A stretch of DNA of 64,000 nucleotides from Halalkalibacter hemicellulosilyticusJCM 9152 (GCF_000513115.1 NZ_BAUU01000003.1:1-64000); one strand, 5' to 3'. Numbered from the stretch's first letter, positions 37,091 to 46,853 are shown. Notes: a model not told the origin generated them from the sequence alone. Made by a program: numbers and translations.

Positions 37091-38188
37091 ATGGATAAGG
37101 GGAGACGGGCACCGGATTATTTATTAATGCTCACGACATTTTCTTTATTAGCGATAGGGCTTTTAATGGTTTATAGTGCGAGTGAAGCGTGGGCAAGCTA
37201 TCGGTTTGATGATTCGCTTTTCTTTTTGAAGCGTCAAATGTTTTTTGCTGGATTAGGGATTGTTGCGATGTTATTTATGATGAGAATTGACTATTGGACG
37301 TGGCGAACATGGTCTAAAGTTTTACTCGTCATTTGTTTTATTCTACTCGTCATCGTATTAATACCAGGGGTAGGTTTAGTTCGTGGTGGTGCACGTAGTT
37401 GGTTAGGGATTGGTGCATTTTCAATTCAACCATCAGAATTTATGAAAATGGCCATGATTGCTTTTTTAGCTAGCTATTTATCAAGAAATCAAAAAAAAAT
37501 TACCTCTTTTAAAAAAGGTCTGCTACCTTCACTTTCTCTTGTAATGTTAGCGTTCGGAATGATTATGCTTCAACCGGATTTAGGGACAGGGGCTGTTATG
37601 GTTGGAACGTGTGTTGTGATGATATTCATTGCTGGAGCGAGAATTAGTCATTTTATGTGGCTTGGGATGGTAGGAATTGCAGGTTTTATCGCTCTAATTG
37701 CATCAGCACCATATCGTATTAAGCGTATAACATCATTTCTCGATCCTTGGTCAGATCCATTAGGAAGTGGTTTTCAGATCATACAATCACTTTATGCGGT
37801 TGGTCCTGGTGGATTAATGGGGCAAGGGTTAGGGGAAAGTAGACAGAAATACTTTTATTTACCTGAGCCACAAACAGATTTTATTTTCGCTATTTTGGCC
37901 GAAGAGCTTGGCTTTATTGGTGGAACAATTGTTATTTGTTTATTTGGAATCCTTTTGTGGAGAGGCATTAAGGTTGCGTTAGCAGCACCTGATTTATTTG
38001 GTAGCTTTTTAGCAATTGGAATTATTTCAATGGTTGCGATTCAAGTCATGATTAATATTGGCGTTGTTACTGGACTAATGCCGGTTACTGGGATTACTCT
38101 TCCATTATTGAGCTATGGCGGTTCCTCTCTTACATTAATGCTATTATCGATCGGTGTACTGCTGAATATTAGTCGTCATTCACGGTAA
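37091..38188 (+). CDS. spoVE: SEDS peptidoglycan polymerase SpoVE
   Basis: A 365-residue FtsW/RodA-family polytopic protein with about ten helices. It has LMVYSASEAWA, the WLGIGAFSIQPSEFMK block, QPDLGTG, and PLPFISYGG-like PLLSYGGSSLT. In B. subtilis SpoVE partners SpoVD in cortex synthesis. The length (365 versus 366) and position murD-spoVE-murG match. The terminator after murD and the 228-base gap imply its own, probably sporulation-controlled, promoter, but I could not place a convincing one. Confidence 0.94.
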   Translation: MDKGRRAPDYLLMLTTFSLLAIGLLMVYSASEAWASYRFDDSLFFLKRQMFFAGLGIVAMLFMMRIDYWTWRTWSKVLLVICFILLVIVLIPGVGLVRGGARSWLGIGAFSIQPSEFMKMAMIAFLASYLSRNQKKITSFKKGLLPSLSLVMLAFGMIMLQPDLGTGAVMVGTCVVMIFIAGARISHFMWLGMVGIAGFIALIASAPYRIKRITSFLDPWSDPLGSGFQIIQSLYAVGPGGLMGQGLGESRQKYFYLPEPQTDFIFAILAEELGFIGGTIVICLFGILLWRGIKVALAAPDLFGSFLAIGIISMVAIQVMINIGVVTGLMPVTGITLPLLSYGGSSLTLMLLSIGVLLNISRHSR

Positions 38189-38365
38189 ATGTCATTTAGG
38201 AGAAGAAATTTTTAGCAAGTGGGTTCATTTGATAACGTATTATGATTGAAATGAAATTGTAATGATCGTTAATATGTATTTAATGAAGATGTTGGATTTT
38301 ATTATGTATATTCGTTGTTCAGTTCATGATAAAATGAAGATAAATGGATAATTTGGAGGAAGGTC

Positions 38366-39466
38366 ATGAAAGTAGTTGTTAGTGGTGGTGGAACGGGCGG
38401 ACATATTTATCCGGCGTTAGCGCTCATTAAAGAAATGAAACGAATAAATAACGATGTGGAGATTTTGTATGTTGGGACTGAAAAAGGACTTGAATCTGAG
38501 ATTGTCACACGCGAACAGATCCCATTTAAATCGATTCCGATTACCGGATTTAAGCGCTCGATTTCTTTAGAAAATTTAAAGACCGTGTACAGGTTTCTTT
38601 CTGGAACTCGGAAGATGAAATCTTTACTTCGAGAATTTAAACCAGATGTTGTGATTGGGACAGGAGGATACGTTTGTGGACCGGTTGTCTATGCTGCCGC
38701 AAAATTAAAAATTCCAACAGTTGTTCATGAACAAAATAGTGTACCGGGCTTGACGAATAAATTTTTGAGTAAGTATGTTGATAAAGTTGCAATCTGCTTT
38801 GAGGAAGCGAAGCATTTCTTTCCAAGTCAAAAGGTTGTTTTGACCGGTAATCCGAGAGCATCTGAAGTGATGAATGTGGATGCTTCTGCAGGTAGGCGCT
38901 CATTATCCTTGAATGAGAATCAAAAAACGGTACTCATCGTTGGCGGAAGTCGAGGAGCTAGACCAATTAATGAAGCATTTTTGACGATCATTGGGAAATT
39001 GAAACATAAATCATATCAAATCGTATACGTGACAGGGGCTGTACATTATGACCGAATTATGGAGCAAATGAATAAGCATGATCATCCTCGAAATGTAACA
39101 ATCAAGCCATTTATTCATAATATGCCAGAAGTATTAGGGGCAGTGGATTTAATTGTCGCTCGTGCTGGAGCTACAACATTGGCTGAAATTACCGCCCTTG
39201 GACTTCCTAGTATTCTAATTCCAAGTCCATATGTGACCAATAATCATCAGGAGAAAAATGCACAATCACTAGCAAAGAATAATGCTGCAATCGTGTTGAA
39301 GGAGACAGAAATGTCAGGCGACCGTTTGTTAGAAGAGATCGATCAAGTTCTAACAAGTGAAGAGAAGTGGATGCAAATGTCCACGTCATCAAAGGAGCTA
39401 GGGCTACCTAATGCAGCTAAACATTTATATGATGTGTTAGACGAATTAACGAAAAATGGATCGTAA
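38366..39466 (+). CDS. murG: UDP-GlcNAc transferase MurG
   Basis: A 366-residue GT28 glycosyltransferase at the inner membrane face that converts lipid I to lipid II. The [14 protein letters not shown] motif, [22 protein letters not shown] and the nucleotide-binding [12 protein letters not shown] are clear. GGAGG precedes the ATG. murB follows 14 bases later. Confidence 0.97.
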   Translation: MKVVVSGGGTGGHIYPALALIKEMKRINNDVEILYVGTEKGLESEIVTREQIPFKSIPITGFKRSISLENLKTVYRFLSGTRKMKSLLREFKPDVVIGTGGYVCGPVVYAAAKLKIPTVVHEQNSVPGLTNKFLSKYVDKVAICFEEAKHFFPSQKVVLTGNPRASEVMNVDASAGRRSLSLNENQKTVLIVGGSRGARPINEAFLTIIGKLKHKSYQIVYVTGAVHYDRIMEQMNKHDHPRNVTIKPFIHNMPEVLGAVDLIVARAGATTLAEITALGLPSILIPSPYVTNNHQEKNAQSLAKNNAAIVLKETEMSGDRLLEEIDQVLTSEEKWMQMSTSSKELGLPNAAKHLYDVLDELTKNGS

Positions 39467-39480
39467 AGGTGGAAGATAGT

Positions 39481-40386
39481 ATGGATTGGATTGAGGATCT
39501 TAAACGAGCGAATATTGGAAAGGTAAAGGTTCAAGAACCACTTGCTAATCATACTACGTGGAAAATAGGTGGTCCCGCTGACGTGCTTGTTATTCCAGAT
39601 AGTATGAAGAATTTAGAAAAAGCGATGTCTATTATTACTCAAAATGAAATTCCGTGGCTAGTCATCGGTAGAGGCTCGAATTTACTTGTTGGCGATGGTG
39701 GTATTGAAGGGGTCGTCATTAAGTTGGATCGTGGAATGGACAATATGAAAGTCGAAGGTGAAACGGTAACGGTTGGTGGTGGATACTCAACCATTAAGTT
39801 AGCAACGCTTCTTAGTCGACAGGGGTTGTCTGGTTTAGAGTTTGCTGGTGGTATTCCTGGTTCAGTAGGTGGAGCTGTCTTTATGAATGCCGGTGCTCAT
39901 GGAAAGGAGATAGCTGATATCTTGTTAGAAGCAACGATTTTGAAGGCGGATGGATCACTTGAAGTATGGACGAAAGACGAAATGGATTTCGCTTATCGAA
40001 CGTCTAGACTCCAAAAGGAAAAAGGAATTTGCGTTGAAGCAGTACTGCAATTAAAAAAAGGAGATCGCTCGATCATTGTGAAGGAAATGCAAGCCAATAA
40101 AGATTATCGTCGAGATTCTCAACCATGGAATCATCCGACGTGTGGAAGTGTTTTTCGAAATCCGCTTCCGTTCTATGCTGGTCAGTTGATTGAAGAAGCT
40201 GGATTAAAGGGTTATCAAATTGGTGGAGCTCAAATTTCGCTTATGCACGCTAATTTTATTGAGAATGTCAATCAAGCAACAGCAAAGGATGTTATTGATT
40301 TAATTAATCATGCGAAGAAAGTGATTCAAGAAACGAAGCAAATAGAACTAAAGACGGAAGTAGAAATGATTGGAAAACATTCTTAA
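39481..40386 (+). CDS. murB: UDP-N-acetylenolpyruvoylglucosamine reductase MurB
   Basis: A 301-residue FAD- and NADPH-dependent enzyme forming UDP-MurNAc. It has NHTTWKIGGPADVLV, GRGSNLLVGDGGIEGVVI and GLEFAGGIPGSVGGAVFMNAG (FAD binding), and CGSVFRNP with the catalytic Ser. ATG 39481 is 8 bases after AAAGGTGG and gives the usual start; the GTG at 39469 falls in that site. Confidence 0.96.
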   Translation: MDWIEDLKRANIGKVKVQEPLANHTTWKIGGPADVLVIPDSMKNLEKAMSIITQNEIPWLVIGRGSNLLVGDGGIEGVVIKLDRGMDNMKVEGETVTVGGGYSTIKLATLLSRQGLSGLEFAGGIPGSVGGAVFMNAGAHGKEIADILLEATILKADGSLEVWTKDEMDFAYRTSRLQKEKGICVEAVLQLKKGDRSIIVKEMQANKDYRRDSQPWNHPTCGSVFRNPLPFYAGQLIEEAGLKGYQIGGAQISLMHANFIENVNQATAKDVIDLINHAKKVIQETKQIELKTEVEMIGKHS

Positions 40387-40392
40387 TACTAA

Positions 40393-40419
40393 TAGCCTAA
40401 CGATGTTAGCTATATTTTT
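40393..40419 (+). terminator. Weak terminator after murB
   Basis: TAGCCTAAC, loop GAT, and GTTAGCTA (one bulged C) followed by TATTTTTA. Confidence 0.45.
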
Positions 40420-40420
40420 A

Positions 40421-40429
40421 TGCTATAAT
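40421..40429 (+). promoter_or_regulatory. Extended -10 promoter of divIB
   Basis: TGCTATAAT is a consensus extended -10 (TGN-TATAAT) about 54 bases before the divIB start, directly after the weak terminator. No good -35 is visible. Confidence 0.5.
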
Positions 40430-40482
40430 AAAAAAGATACGGAATGGACGATTTCGTTCAGGGATTAGTAGGAGTGTTGATA

Positions 40483-41262
40483 ATGAGTGATGAGAAAGTA
40501 GTGACAATAAACGAAAAAATTCCGACATTGAGAGAACAACGAAAACAGCGTGCGAATCGGCGCTTGCTGTTTTTTTTATCATTCTTTTTTATGTTGCTTT
40601 TACTAATTGTTTACTTTCAATCACCAGCAAGCCATGTTAGAGAGGTGACTGTAGAAGGTAACATCCACCTTACTCATGAGGAAGTATTGAATCAAAGTAC
40701 GATTCAAATTGGGACAAGCATTTGGAACGTAGATGAAGATGAAATAGTTGATAGGTTGAATGAACATATTGAGATATCTTCTGCTTATGTTGAACGTCGT
40801 TGGCCCACTACAATCGAAGTGACAATCTCAGAGCATGAACGAGTTGGTTATTTAGTTCACGATGATCGATATTATCCGATATTAGACAATGGGATGAATT
40901 TACCTGAGTTGGATCGGTCACAAATACCAGCTGATGCCCCCATATTAGTAGGGTTTACTGAAGGGGCTGATTTATCGGAATTGTCTGCTGAGCTTAGACA
41001 AGTACCGAACGCTTTATTGGAGCGCATCTCAGAAATCATTTATTCGCCAACGGAACAGGATGCACAAGCTCTCATTATGTATATGACAGATGGGATTGAG
41101 GTACATACAACGATCAATGATTTTCATGAAAAGGTGATTCCATATTTAGCGATAATTAATGATTTAGATACGAGTAAAAAAGGAATTTTGCACTTACAAA
41201 TGAGCCCGTATTTTGAAGAGTGGGTGTCAGAGGAGGATGAAGAAGATGAAAGTGAAACGTAA
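40483..41262 (+). CDS. divIB: Cell division protein DivIB (FtsQ)
   Basis: A 259-residue bitopic division protein: basic cytoplasmic tail, one membrane helix (about 28-47), a POTRA domain (about 52-122; VREVTVEGNIHLTHEEVLNQSTI) and the FtsQ/DivIB beta domain, ending in an acidic tail. It stabilises FtsL and DivIC and regulates septal synthesis. ATG 40483 follows TAGGAG; the frame open from 40444 has no site. Its end overlaps ylxW by 17 bases. Confidence 0.94.
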   Translation: MSDEKVVTINEKIPTLREQRKQRANRRLLFFLSFFFMLLLLIVYFQSPASHVREVTVEGNIHLTHEEVLNQSTIQIGTSIWNVDEDEIVDRLNEHIEISSAYVERRWPTTIEVTISEHERVGYLVHDDRYYPILDNGMNLPELDRSQIPADAPILVGFTEGADLSELSAELRQVPNALLERISEIIYSPTEQDAQALIMYMTDGIEVHTTINDFHEKVIPYLAIINDLDTSKKGILHLQMSPYFEEWVSEEDEEDESET

Positions 41263-41959
41263 GCATCTCATCCTATCCTTTGTGTTAATTGTTACAGGCT
41301 TTATTTTAGCGTTGAATTATGAGATGACGAATGAAAGTGTCAGCTTGAGTCCGGGATATGATCGTCAGTGGGAGCGTGAAGATGAACTGCGAAATCAATT
41401 AATTCTTGAGCAATCGTCTAATCAAAAGCTACAAGAGGATATGCGTTTTTATCAAGCTCAGCTACGTGAACTAGAAGAACACGTCATGACACTTGATGAA
41501 GAAGAAGAAGTTCGTGCAAAAAATTTATTGGAGGATTTAGATCGGCTTCGAAAAATAGTAGGGGATGTAAAAGTGGAAGGTCCTGGTATCGAAGTTTCAT
41601 TGGAAGATTCAGATTATGTCCCTGATGGTGAGGATCCAAATAATTATATTGTCCACGAATTTCATATTCAGCGTGTTGTTCATGAGTTATTTGTCGCTGG
41701 AGCTGAGGCAATTGCTATTAATGGGTATCGCTTAACAAGACAATCTTACATTCAATGTACAGGGCCTGTTATTCGAGTTGATGGTCATGTATCTTCTGCT
41801 CCTTTTGTTGTGACAGCGATAGGTGACTCTGATATTTTGGAATCAGCTCTGACATTACCTGGTGGTGTGCATAGCCAATTAGTAAGTGACGAGATAACCG
41901 TTCGGATTCAAAAGAAAAATAAAATTGAACTTGATCCTCATTTTACGGAGAGTGGGTGA
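41246..41959 (+). CDS. ylxW: YlxW, DUF881 membrane protein
   Basis: A 237-residue protein with an N-terminal membrane helix (about 6-22), an extracellular coiled coil (about 40-95) and a DUF881 domain (about 100-225; VEGPGIEVSLEDS, NYIVHEFHIQRVVHELFVAGAEAIAINGYRL). DUF881 genes lie beside sbp and ftsA in many Firmicutes; function unknown, a role near the divisome is inferred. ATG 41246 is 9 bases after AGGAGG. ylxX follows after 4 bases. Confidence 0.9.
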   Translation: MKVKRKHLILSFVLIVTGFILALNYEMTNESVSLSPGYDRQWEREDELRNQLILEQSSNQKLQEDMRFYQAQLRELEEHVMTLDEEEEVRAKNLLEDLDRLRKIVGDVKVEGPGIEVSLEDSDYVPDGEDPNNYIVHEFHIQRVVHELFVAGAEAIAINGYRLTRQSYIQCTGPVIRVDGHVSSAPFVVTAIGDSDILESALTLPGGVHSQLVSDEITVRIQKKNKIELDPHFTESG

Positions 41960-41963
41960 TCAA

Positions 41964-42670
41964 TTGAAAGAAAAATGGGTATTTGCATTTATTACTCTCG
42001 TCATTGGATTTATGATTGCCATTCAATTTCAAACGACTAAAGAGCCGGTTATTAGGGACACAAGGATATTAGAGAATTAAGGGCAGAAGTATTATTAGAA
42101 CAAGAGAAAAGGCAAGAATTAGTACAGGAAATGGAGCAAATTCAATCGTTAATTGAGCAATATGAACAGTCTGTCGATAATTTAGGTGGAGAAGTTACGA
42201 CGGTAATAGAAAATCAAATTGAGGAAATGAGAGCGGGAGCAGGTTTAACCGAACAAGAAGGCTCTGGTGTTGTTATCACGATTACTTCTTTATATAATGA
42301 CCAATATTTTGGACAAGATCGCTTCATTCCTTCTCCTGATGTATTCCGTTTTTTGATAAATGAATTAAATATTTATGGTGCTGATGAAATTGCTGTTGGA
42401 AATGAACGGATTATAACTACTTCTGCATTTCGAGATGTCAATCAAATGACCTATTTGAACAATCGGCGATTGCCTCCTCTTCCTATAGAAGTGAAGGTGC
42501 TTTCAAACGACCCCGAACGTTTACATAATCATATGCTCGTTTCGGCTTCAGTAGATTTTTTTGAAATTGAAGGCTATGAATTATCATTAGAAATGGTCGA
42601 AGAAATACAAATTCCTGCGTTTGACCAAACACCTCGGGTGCGTTTTATGGAAGAAGTGAAGGAGGAGTAG
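41964..42670 (+). pseudogene. ylxX: YlxX, second DUF881 protein, split by a one-base deletion
   Basis: A paralogue of ylxW. TTG 41964 opens MKEKWVFAFITLVIGFMIAIQF (membrane helix), but the frame ends at TAA 42078-42080. The rest (DIRELRAEVLLEQEKRQ..., coiled coil, then the DUF881 domain with EGSGVVITITSL and INELNIYGADEIAVGNERI) is in another frame. Adding one G (AAGGATATT to AAGGGATATT at about 42064-42066) gives EPVIRDTRDIREL and 235 residues, the B. subtilis length within two. An indel error in a G run is the simplest explanation. TTG start with a GAGTGGGTG site. Confidence 0.87.
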
Positions 42671-42676
42671 TTGGAA

Positions 42677-43033
42677 ATGTGGTTACCGATTGTTGCTTTA
42701 ATTATAGGGATTGTTATAGGACTTATGACAGATTTTCGCGTGCCTGACGAATACTCAAACTATTTGTCGATTGCTGTGTTAGCTGCATTAGATACTTTAT
42801 TTGGTGGGATTCGAGCGTATCTTCAAAATACCTTTGATACGAACGTATTTGTATCAGGTTTCTTCTTTAATATTTTATTAGCAGCAGGTTTAGCTTTTCT
42901 AGGTGTTCATCTTGGTGTAGACTTATACTTAGCTGCTATATTTGCATTTGGTGTTCGATTGTTTAATAATATTGCCGTTATTCGTCGAATGATATTAACG
43001 AAATGGAAAACAAAGCAGGAAACAGATGCCTAA
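42677..43033 (+). CDS. sbp: Small basic protein Sbp (DUF1290)
   Basis: A 118-residue membrane protein with four hydrophobic segments. EYSNYLSIAVLAALDTLFGGIRA and LGVHLGVDLYLAAIFAFGVRLFNNIAVIRR are strongly conserved in Sbp. Function unknown, always near ftsA and ftsZ. ATG 42677 is 9 bases after GGAGGAG; the TTG at 42671 is closer than usual to the site. It follows ylxX by 6 bases. Confidence 0.93.
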   Translation: MWLPIVALIIGIVIGLMTDFRVPDEYSNYLSIAVLAALDTLFGGIRAYLQNTFDTNVFVSGFFFNILLAAGLAFLGVHLGVDLYLAAIFAFGVRLFNNIAVIRRMILTKWKTKQETDA

Positions 43034-43075
43034 AATGAAGGTAGTTAAATTATTCATAAATATCTAACAGTTCAA

Positions 43076-43104
43076 AAAGGAGAATATAAATTCTTGTTGA
43101 ATAT
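43076..43104 (+). promoter_or_regulatory. Sigma-H promoter of ftsAZ
   Basis: AAAGGAGAA (-35), 11 bases, and GTTGAATAT (-10) match RNAGGAWWW-N11/12-RNNGAATWW with one mismatch. In B. subtilis one ftsAZ promoter is sigma-H dependent and boosts ftsAZ for asymmetric division; this site occupies the equivalent place. Confidence 0.6.
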
Positions 43105-43175
43105 GTTTAGTAACTAGTTTAAAAGTAGAAAATGCATTGAAAAGTTCAATAGATTATATAAGGAGGTGCCATAGA

Positions 43176-44465
43176 TTGGACAACAGTGAAATCTACGTTA
43201 GTTTAGACATCGGTACATCCAATGTCAGAGTGATAATTGGGGAAATGTCAAATGGTGCAATGAATATAATTGGTATGGGGAAAGTTGCTTCTGAAGGAAT
43301 AAAGAAAAGCTCCATCGTTGATATTGATGAAACGGTGAAATCAATAAGAAGAGCCATTGAACAAGCTGAGCACATGGTTGGATTAACAATCAATCATGTC
43401 ATAGTCGGAGTGAATGGGAATCACATTCAATTACAACCGTGTCATGGTGTTGTGGCTGTTTCAAGTCCAGACCGAGAAATTAGTGATGAAGATATTACAA
43501 GGGTTATTGATGCTGCACAAGTTGTATCGATCCCACCAGAACGTGAAGTCATAGACGTTATTCCAAAGCAATTTATTGTTGATGGTTTAGACGAAATAAA
43601 TGATCCACGCGGAATGATAGGTGTTCGCCTTGAAATGGAAGGAACGATCATTACTGGTTCTAAAACGGCTTTACATAATTTATATCGTTGTGTAGAACGA
43701 GCAGGATTACAGGTGGCTGGCTTCTGCTTACAATCTCTTGCTTCCGGTTCAGTTGCTATATCAAAAGATGAAAAGAATTTAGGTGTGTGCTTAATAGATA
43801 TGGGAGGCGGATCGATTACGGTATCGATTTTTGACCAAGGGATATTGCAAGATACGGCTGTCGTTCCTATTGGTGGAGACCATATTACAAATGACATTGC
43901 AGTTGGACTACGAACATCGACAGAAGAAGCGGAACGTATTAAAGTTAAATATGGCCACTCGTATATTGATGATGCAGAAGTAGAAGAGCGTTTTACTGTC
44001 TCAACGATAGGACAAGCAGACAGTGTGGAGTATACCCAAGAAGATTTAGCGCATATTATCGAACCAAGAGTCGAAGAAATGTTCGAACTAGCTTATCGAG
44101 AAATTCATCGAATGGGATACCGTGATTTTCCAGGTGGCTTCGTCTTAACAGGTGGAACCGTTATGATACCTGGTGTGTTGGAACTAGCAAGTGAGCTTTT
44201 ACCTGGTAGTGTTAGAATGGCAATGCCTGATTATCTTGGGGTGAGAGAGCCTCAATATACGACAGGTGTGGGTCTCATTCAATTTGCCTACAAAAATGTT
44301 AAACTACAAGGTAAAGAAATAGCATCAGCTGTTTCAAGCAATACACATACGAATTATGAGCAACCTGTAAAGAAACAAGTCAAACACGAAGTAAAGCGTG
44401 AGGAGAATAATAAGCCGAAATCAAAAGGGAAAGTGAAAAACCTTTTTAAAGTGTTCTTTGAATAA
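43176..44465 (+). CDS. ftsA: Cell division protein FtsA
   Basis: A 429-residue actin-like ATPase that tethers FtsZ to the membrane. It has SLDIGTSNVRVIIGE (phosphate 1), the 1C (SHS2) domain, LIDMGGGSITVSIF (phosphate 2), GGFVLTGGTVMIPG (adenosine), and a C-terminal amphipathic membrane-targeting helix (KVKNLFKVFF). TTG 43176 follows AAGGAGGTG; the upstream TTG 43137 is unlikely. ftsZ follows after 39 bases. Confidence 0.95.
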   Translation: MDNSEIYVSLDIGTSNVRVIIGEMSNGAMNIIGMGKVASEGIKKSSIVDIDETVKSIRRAIEQAEHMVGLTINHVIVGVNGNHIQLQPCHGVVAVSSPDREISDEDITRVIDAAQVVSIPPEREVIDVIPKQFIVDGLDEINDPRGMIGVRLEMEGTIITGSKTALHNLYRCVERAGLQVAGFCLQSLASGSVAISKDEKNLGVCLIDMGGGSITVSIFDQGILQDTAVVPIGGDHITNDIAVGLRTSTEEAERIKVKYGHSYIDDAEVEERFTVSTIGQADSVEYTQEDLAHIIEPRVEEMFELAYREIHRMGYRDFPGGFVLTGGTVMIPGVLELASELLPGSVRMAMPDYLGVREPQYTTGVGLIQFAYKNVKLQGKEIASAVSSNTHTNYEQPVKKQVKHEVKREENNKPKSKGKVKNLFKVFFE

Positions 44466-44504
44466 GAGAAGAGCGGGCATATTGTACAAATAGGAGGATC
44501 TTAC

Positions 44505-45644
44505 ATGTTAGAGTTTGAGATGGATATGGATCAATTAGCACAAATAAAAGTCATTGGAGTTGGCGGTGGCGGAAGTAATGCGGTCAATCGTATGATTGAA
44601 AATGGTTTAAAAGGTGTAGAATTTATTGCTGTAAATACTGATGCGCAGGCATTACACTTATCGCAAGCAGAAACAAAACTTCAGTTAGGTGGTAAGCTAA
44701 CTAGAGGGCTTGGTGCAGGGGCAAACCCTGAGATTGGTAAAAAGGCCGCAGAGGAAAGTAAAGAGCAGTTAGAAGAAGTATTAGCAGGGGCTGATATGGT
44801 CTTCATTACTGCTGGAATGGGCGGTGGAACAGGAACGGGAGCCGCTCCAGTTATTGCCGAAGTTGCGAAGGAATTAGGAGCTTTAACAGTTGGTGTTGTG
44901 ACTCGTCCTTTTACATTTGAAGGCCGTAAGCGTTCAACGCATGCAGCTTCAGGGATTCAAGCATTGAAGGAAAAGGTTGATACATTAATTGTCATACCGA
45001 ACGACCGACTGCTTGAAATTGTTGATAAAAATACGCCTATGTTGGAAGCATTTAGAGAAGCTGATAATGTACTTCGTCAAGGTGTTCAAGGTATTTCAGA
45101 TTTAATTGCTGTTCCAGGTTTAATCAATTTAGATTTCGCTGATGTGAAAACCATTATGAGTGATAAAGGATCGGCATTGATGGGGATTGGAATTGCAACG
45201 GGTGAAAGTAGAGCTAGTGAAGCTGCTAAAAAGGCTATATCAAGTCCATTGCTTGAAACGTCTGTTGATGGAGCTCAAGGGGTGTTGATGAATATTACAG
45301 GGGGCTCTAATTTGTCACTGTATGAAGTGCATGAAGCGGCAGAGATCGTATCAGCTGCATCTGATCCAGAAGTAAATATGATCTTTGGGTCTGTTATAAA
45401 CGAGAACTTAAAGGATGAGATTGTTGTAACGGTTATTGCTACTGGATTTGAAGAAAATGACCAACCTGCTTCAACAAGAACACTGTCACAAAAACCTTTA
45501 AAAAACAATACGGTTAAACAGACGAAGGAAGAGGGAGTATCTGAACCAAGAGGAACTCAGCAAGCTAAAAGTGAGCCAACAGAAGCAACTGATACGTTAG
45601 ATATACCTACATTTTTACGAAATCGTCGAAATCGAAATCGATAA
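44505..45644 (+). CDS. ftsZ: Cell division protein FtsZ
   Basis: A 379-residue tubulin-like GTPase that forms the Z-ring. [15 protein letters not shown] and the tubulin signature [14 protein letters not shown] bind GTP, and the T7 loop with [11 protein letters not shown] is intact. A variable linker (about 320-360) leads to the conserved tail [17 protein letters not shown] that binds FtsA and SepF. AGGAGG precedes the ATG. It closes the dcw cluster with a terminator. Confidence 0.98.
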   Translation: MLEFEMDMDQLAQIKVIGVGGGGSNAVNRMIENGLKGVEFIAVNTDAQALHLSQAETKLQLGGKLTRGLGAGANPEIGKKAAEESKEQLEEVLAGADMVFITAGMGGGTGTGAAPVIAEVAKELGALTVGVVTRPFTFEGRKRSTHAASGIQALKEKVDTLIVIPNDRLLEIVDKNTPMLEAFREADNVLRQGVQGISDLIAVPGLINLDFADVKTIMSDKGSALMGIGIATGESRASEAAKKAISSPLLETSVDGAQGVLMNITGGSNLSLYEVHEAAEIVSAASDPEVNMIFGSVINENLKDEIVVTVIATGFEENDQPASTRTLSQKPLKNNTVKQTKEEGVSEPRGTQQAKSEPTEATDTLDIPTFLRNRRNRNR

Positions 45645-45657
45645 GTTAAAAGATATG

Positions 45658-45689
45658 AAGCACATGCCAGTTTGGTTATGTGCTTTTTT
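45658..45689 (+). terminator. Terminator after ftsZ
   Basis: AAGCACAT and ATGTGCTT with an inner CCA/TGG pair, followed by a run of T. Confidence 0.82.
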
Positions 45690-45784
45690 GTTTTTCTTAA
45701 TGATTAGTTGATTGTATTTCCCACATCATTTTCTCTAAGTGACAACTGACAAATTGATTGAAAATCTCTTAAAAATAGTACGTG

Positions 45785-45809
45785 AAGTCTGTCATGAATT
45801 GACAGACTT
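45785..45809. repeat. Perfect inverted repeat over the spoIIG -35
   Basis: AAGTCTGTCA, loop TGAAT, and TGACAGACTT form a perfect 10 bp inverted repeat. Its right arm contains most of the -35 hexamer TTGACA (45799-45804). It looks like an operator rather than a terminator because there is no T run. Confidence 0.6.
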
Positions 45810-45831
45810 CGTAATAGACTAGATGTATACT
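45799..45831 (+). promoter_or_regulatory. spoIIG promoter with long spacer
   Basis: A consensus TTGACA and a TATACT (one mismatch from TATAAT) are separated by 21 bases instead of 17. B. subtilis spoIIG is a sigma-A promoter with an unusually long (22-base) spacer that needs Spo0A~P. The same architecture 31 bases before the spoIIGA start supports this being the spoIIG promoter. TGACAAC and TGACAAA upstream (45740-45753) are poor 0A-box matches. Confidence 0.65.
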
Positions 45832-45861
45832 AGGCTTAAATTATTGGATGTGAGGGTTTTT

Positions 45862-46790
45862 ATGACCATCTATCTAGACTTAATTTGGATTTTAAACCTA
45901 TGTATCGACTACCTCCTTATTGCCTTAACGTATTTACTGTTGAAACGACCGTTTCATCATGTTCGAATGATTGGTGCTGCTCTTTTTGCATCACTCATTG
46001 TCTTGTTTTTATTTACACCATATGGACATATTGTATATGAACCATGGTTCAAGGCTATCTATTCTATATTGATTGTGGTAATAGCATTTGGTTATAAACG
46101 ATTACGTTATTTTATCCAAGTGCTTTGCATGTTTTACTTTGTAACGTTCATGACAGGAGGTGGTTTATTTGCATTGCATTTCTTCTGGCAAACGGAGTCA
46201 GATTTAGTTGATGGCCTATTAAATGTGAACAAAGGATATGGGAGTGGGATAAGTTGGCTATTTGTTTGTATTGGCTTCCCACTTATATGGTACTTTTCAA
46301 AACAACGTTTCCAGGAGATCGAATTTAGGCAAATTCAAGCCAATCAATTAATAGATGTTCAAGTTGTAATAGGTAATAAGAGTATTACTTCAAAAGGGTT
46401 AATTGATACGGGAAACCAATTGGTGGAACCCCTCTCTAAACGTCCAGTTATTATAATGGAAGCAAGTTTATTCTATGAGTCTTTTTCAAAGGAATACATT
46501 GATCAACTTTTACAATTTCATGAATTATCGATGAAATCTAATGAACAATCAAGCTATTAGATGATCGCCTTACGATCATTCCATATCGCGTTGTAGGTCA
46601 ATCATCCCCCTTCTTAACGGGAATTCGACCAGATTACATAAAGCTCTATGAGGAAGGAGGAGTGATTCAAACTTCTAAGGTATTGATTGCTATTCAAGAT
46701 AAGGAACTTTCATCAGATCATTCGTTTACAAGTATTATTCACCCAGCACTGTTACAAAAGGGAATGAGCACAGAAGCAATGTCGTCATGA
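45862..46790 (+). pseudogene. spoIIGA: Pro-sigma-E processing protease SpoIIGA, split by a one-base deletion
   Basis: SpoIIGA is a membrane-bound aspartic protease that cleaves pro-sigma-E in the mother cell. MTIYLDLIWILNLCIDYLLI starts about five N-terminal helices, and the catalytic Asp lies in GLIDTGNQLVEPL. The frame ends at TAG 46558-46560, but the remainder (LDDRLTIIPYRVVGQSSPFLTGIRPD... IIHPALL) follows at once in another frame up to TGA 46790. One added base near 46556 yields 309 residues, exactly the B. subtilis length. If the deletion were real, sigma-E could not be activated. Error is the likelier cause. GTGAGGG precedes ATG 45862. Confidence 0.9.
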
Positions 46791-46853
46791 GTGAACATCC
46801 TTAGCGAATGATTTATTTGTATAATCCATGTAATTTAAGGTAGGGGGCATAAT

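Noticed and set aside
45740-45753. Tandem Spo0A boxes (TGACAAC, TGACAAA)
   Set aside because: They match only six or seven of nine consensus positions and are 7 bases apart rather than the usual 10.
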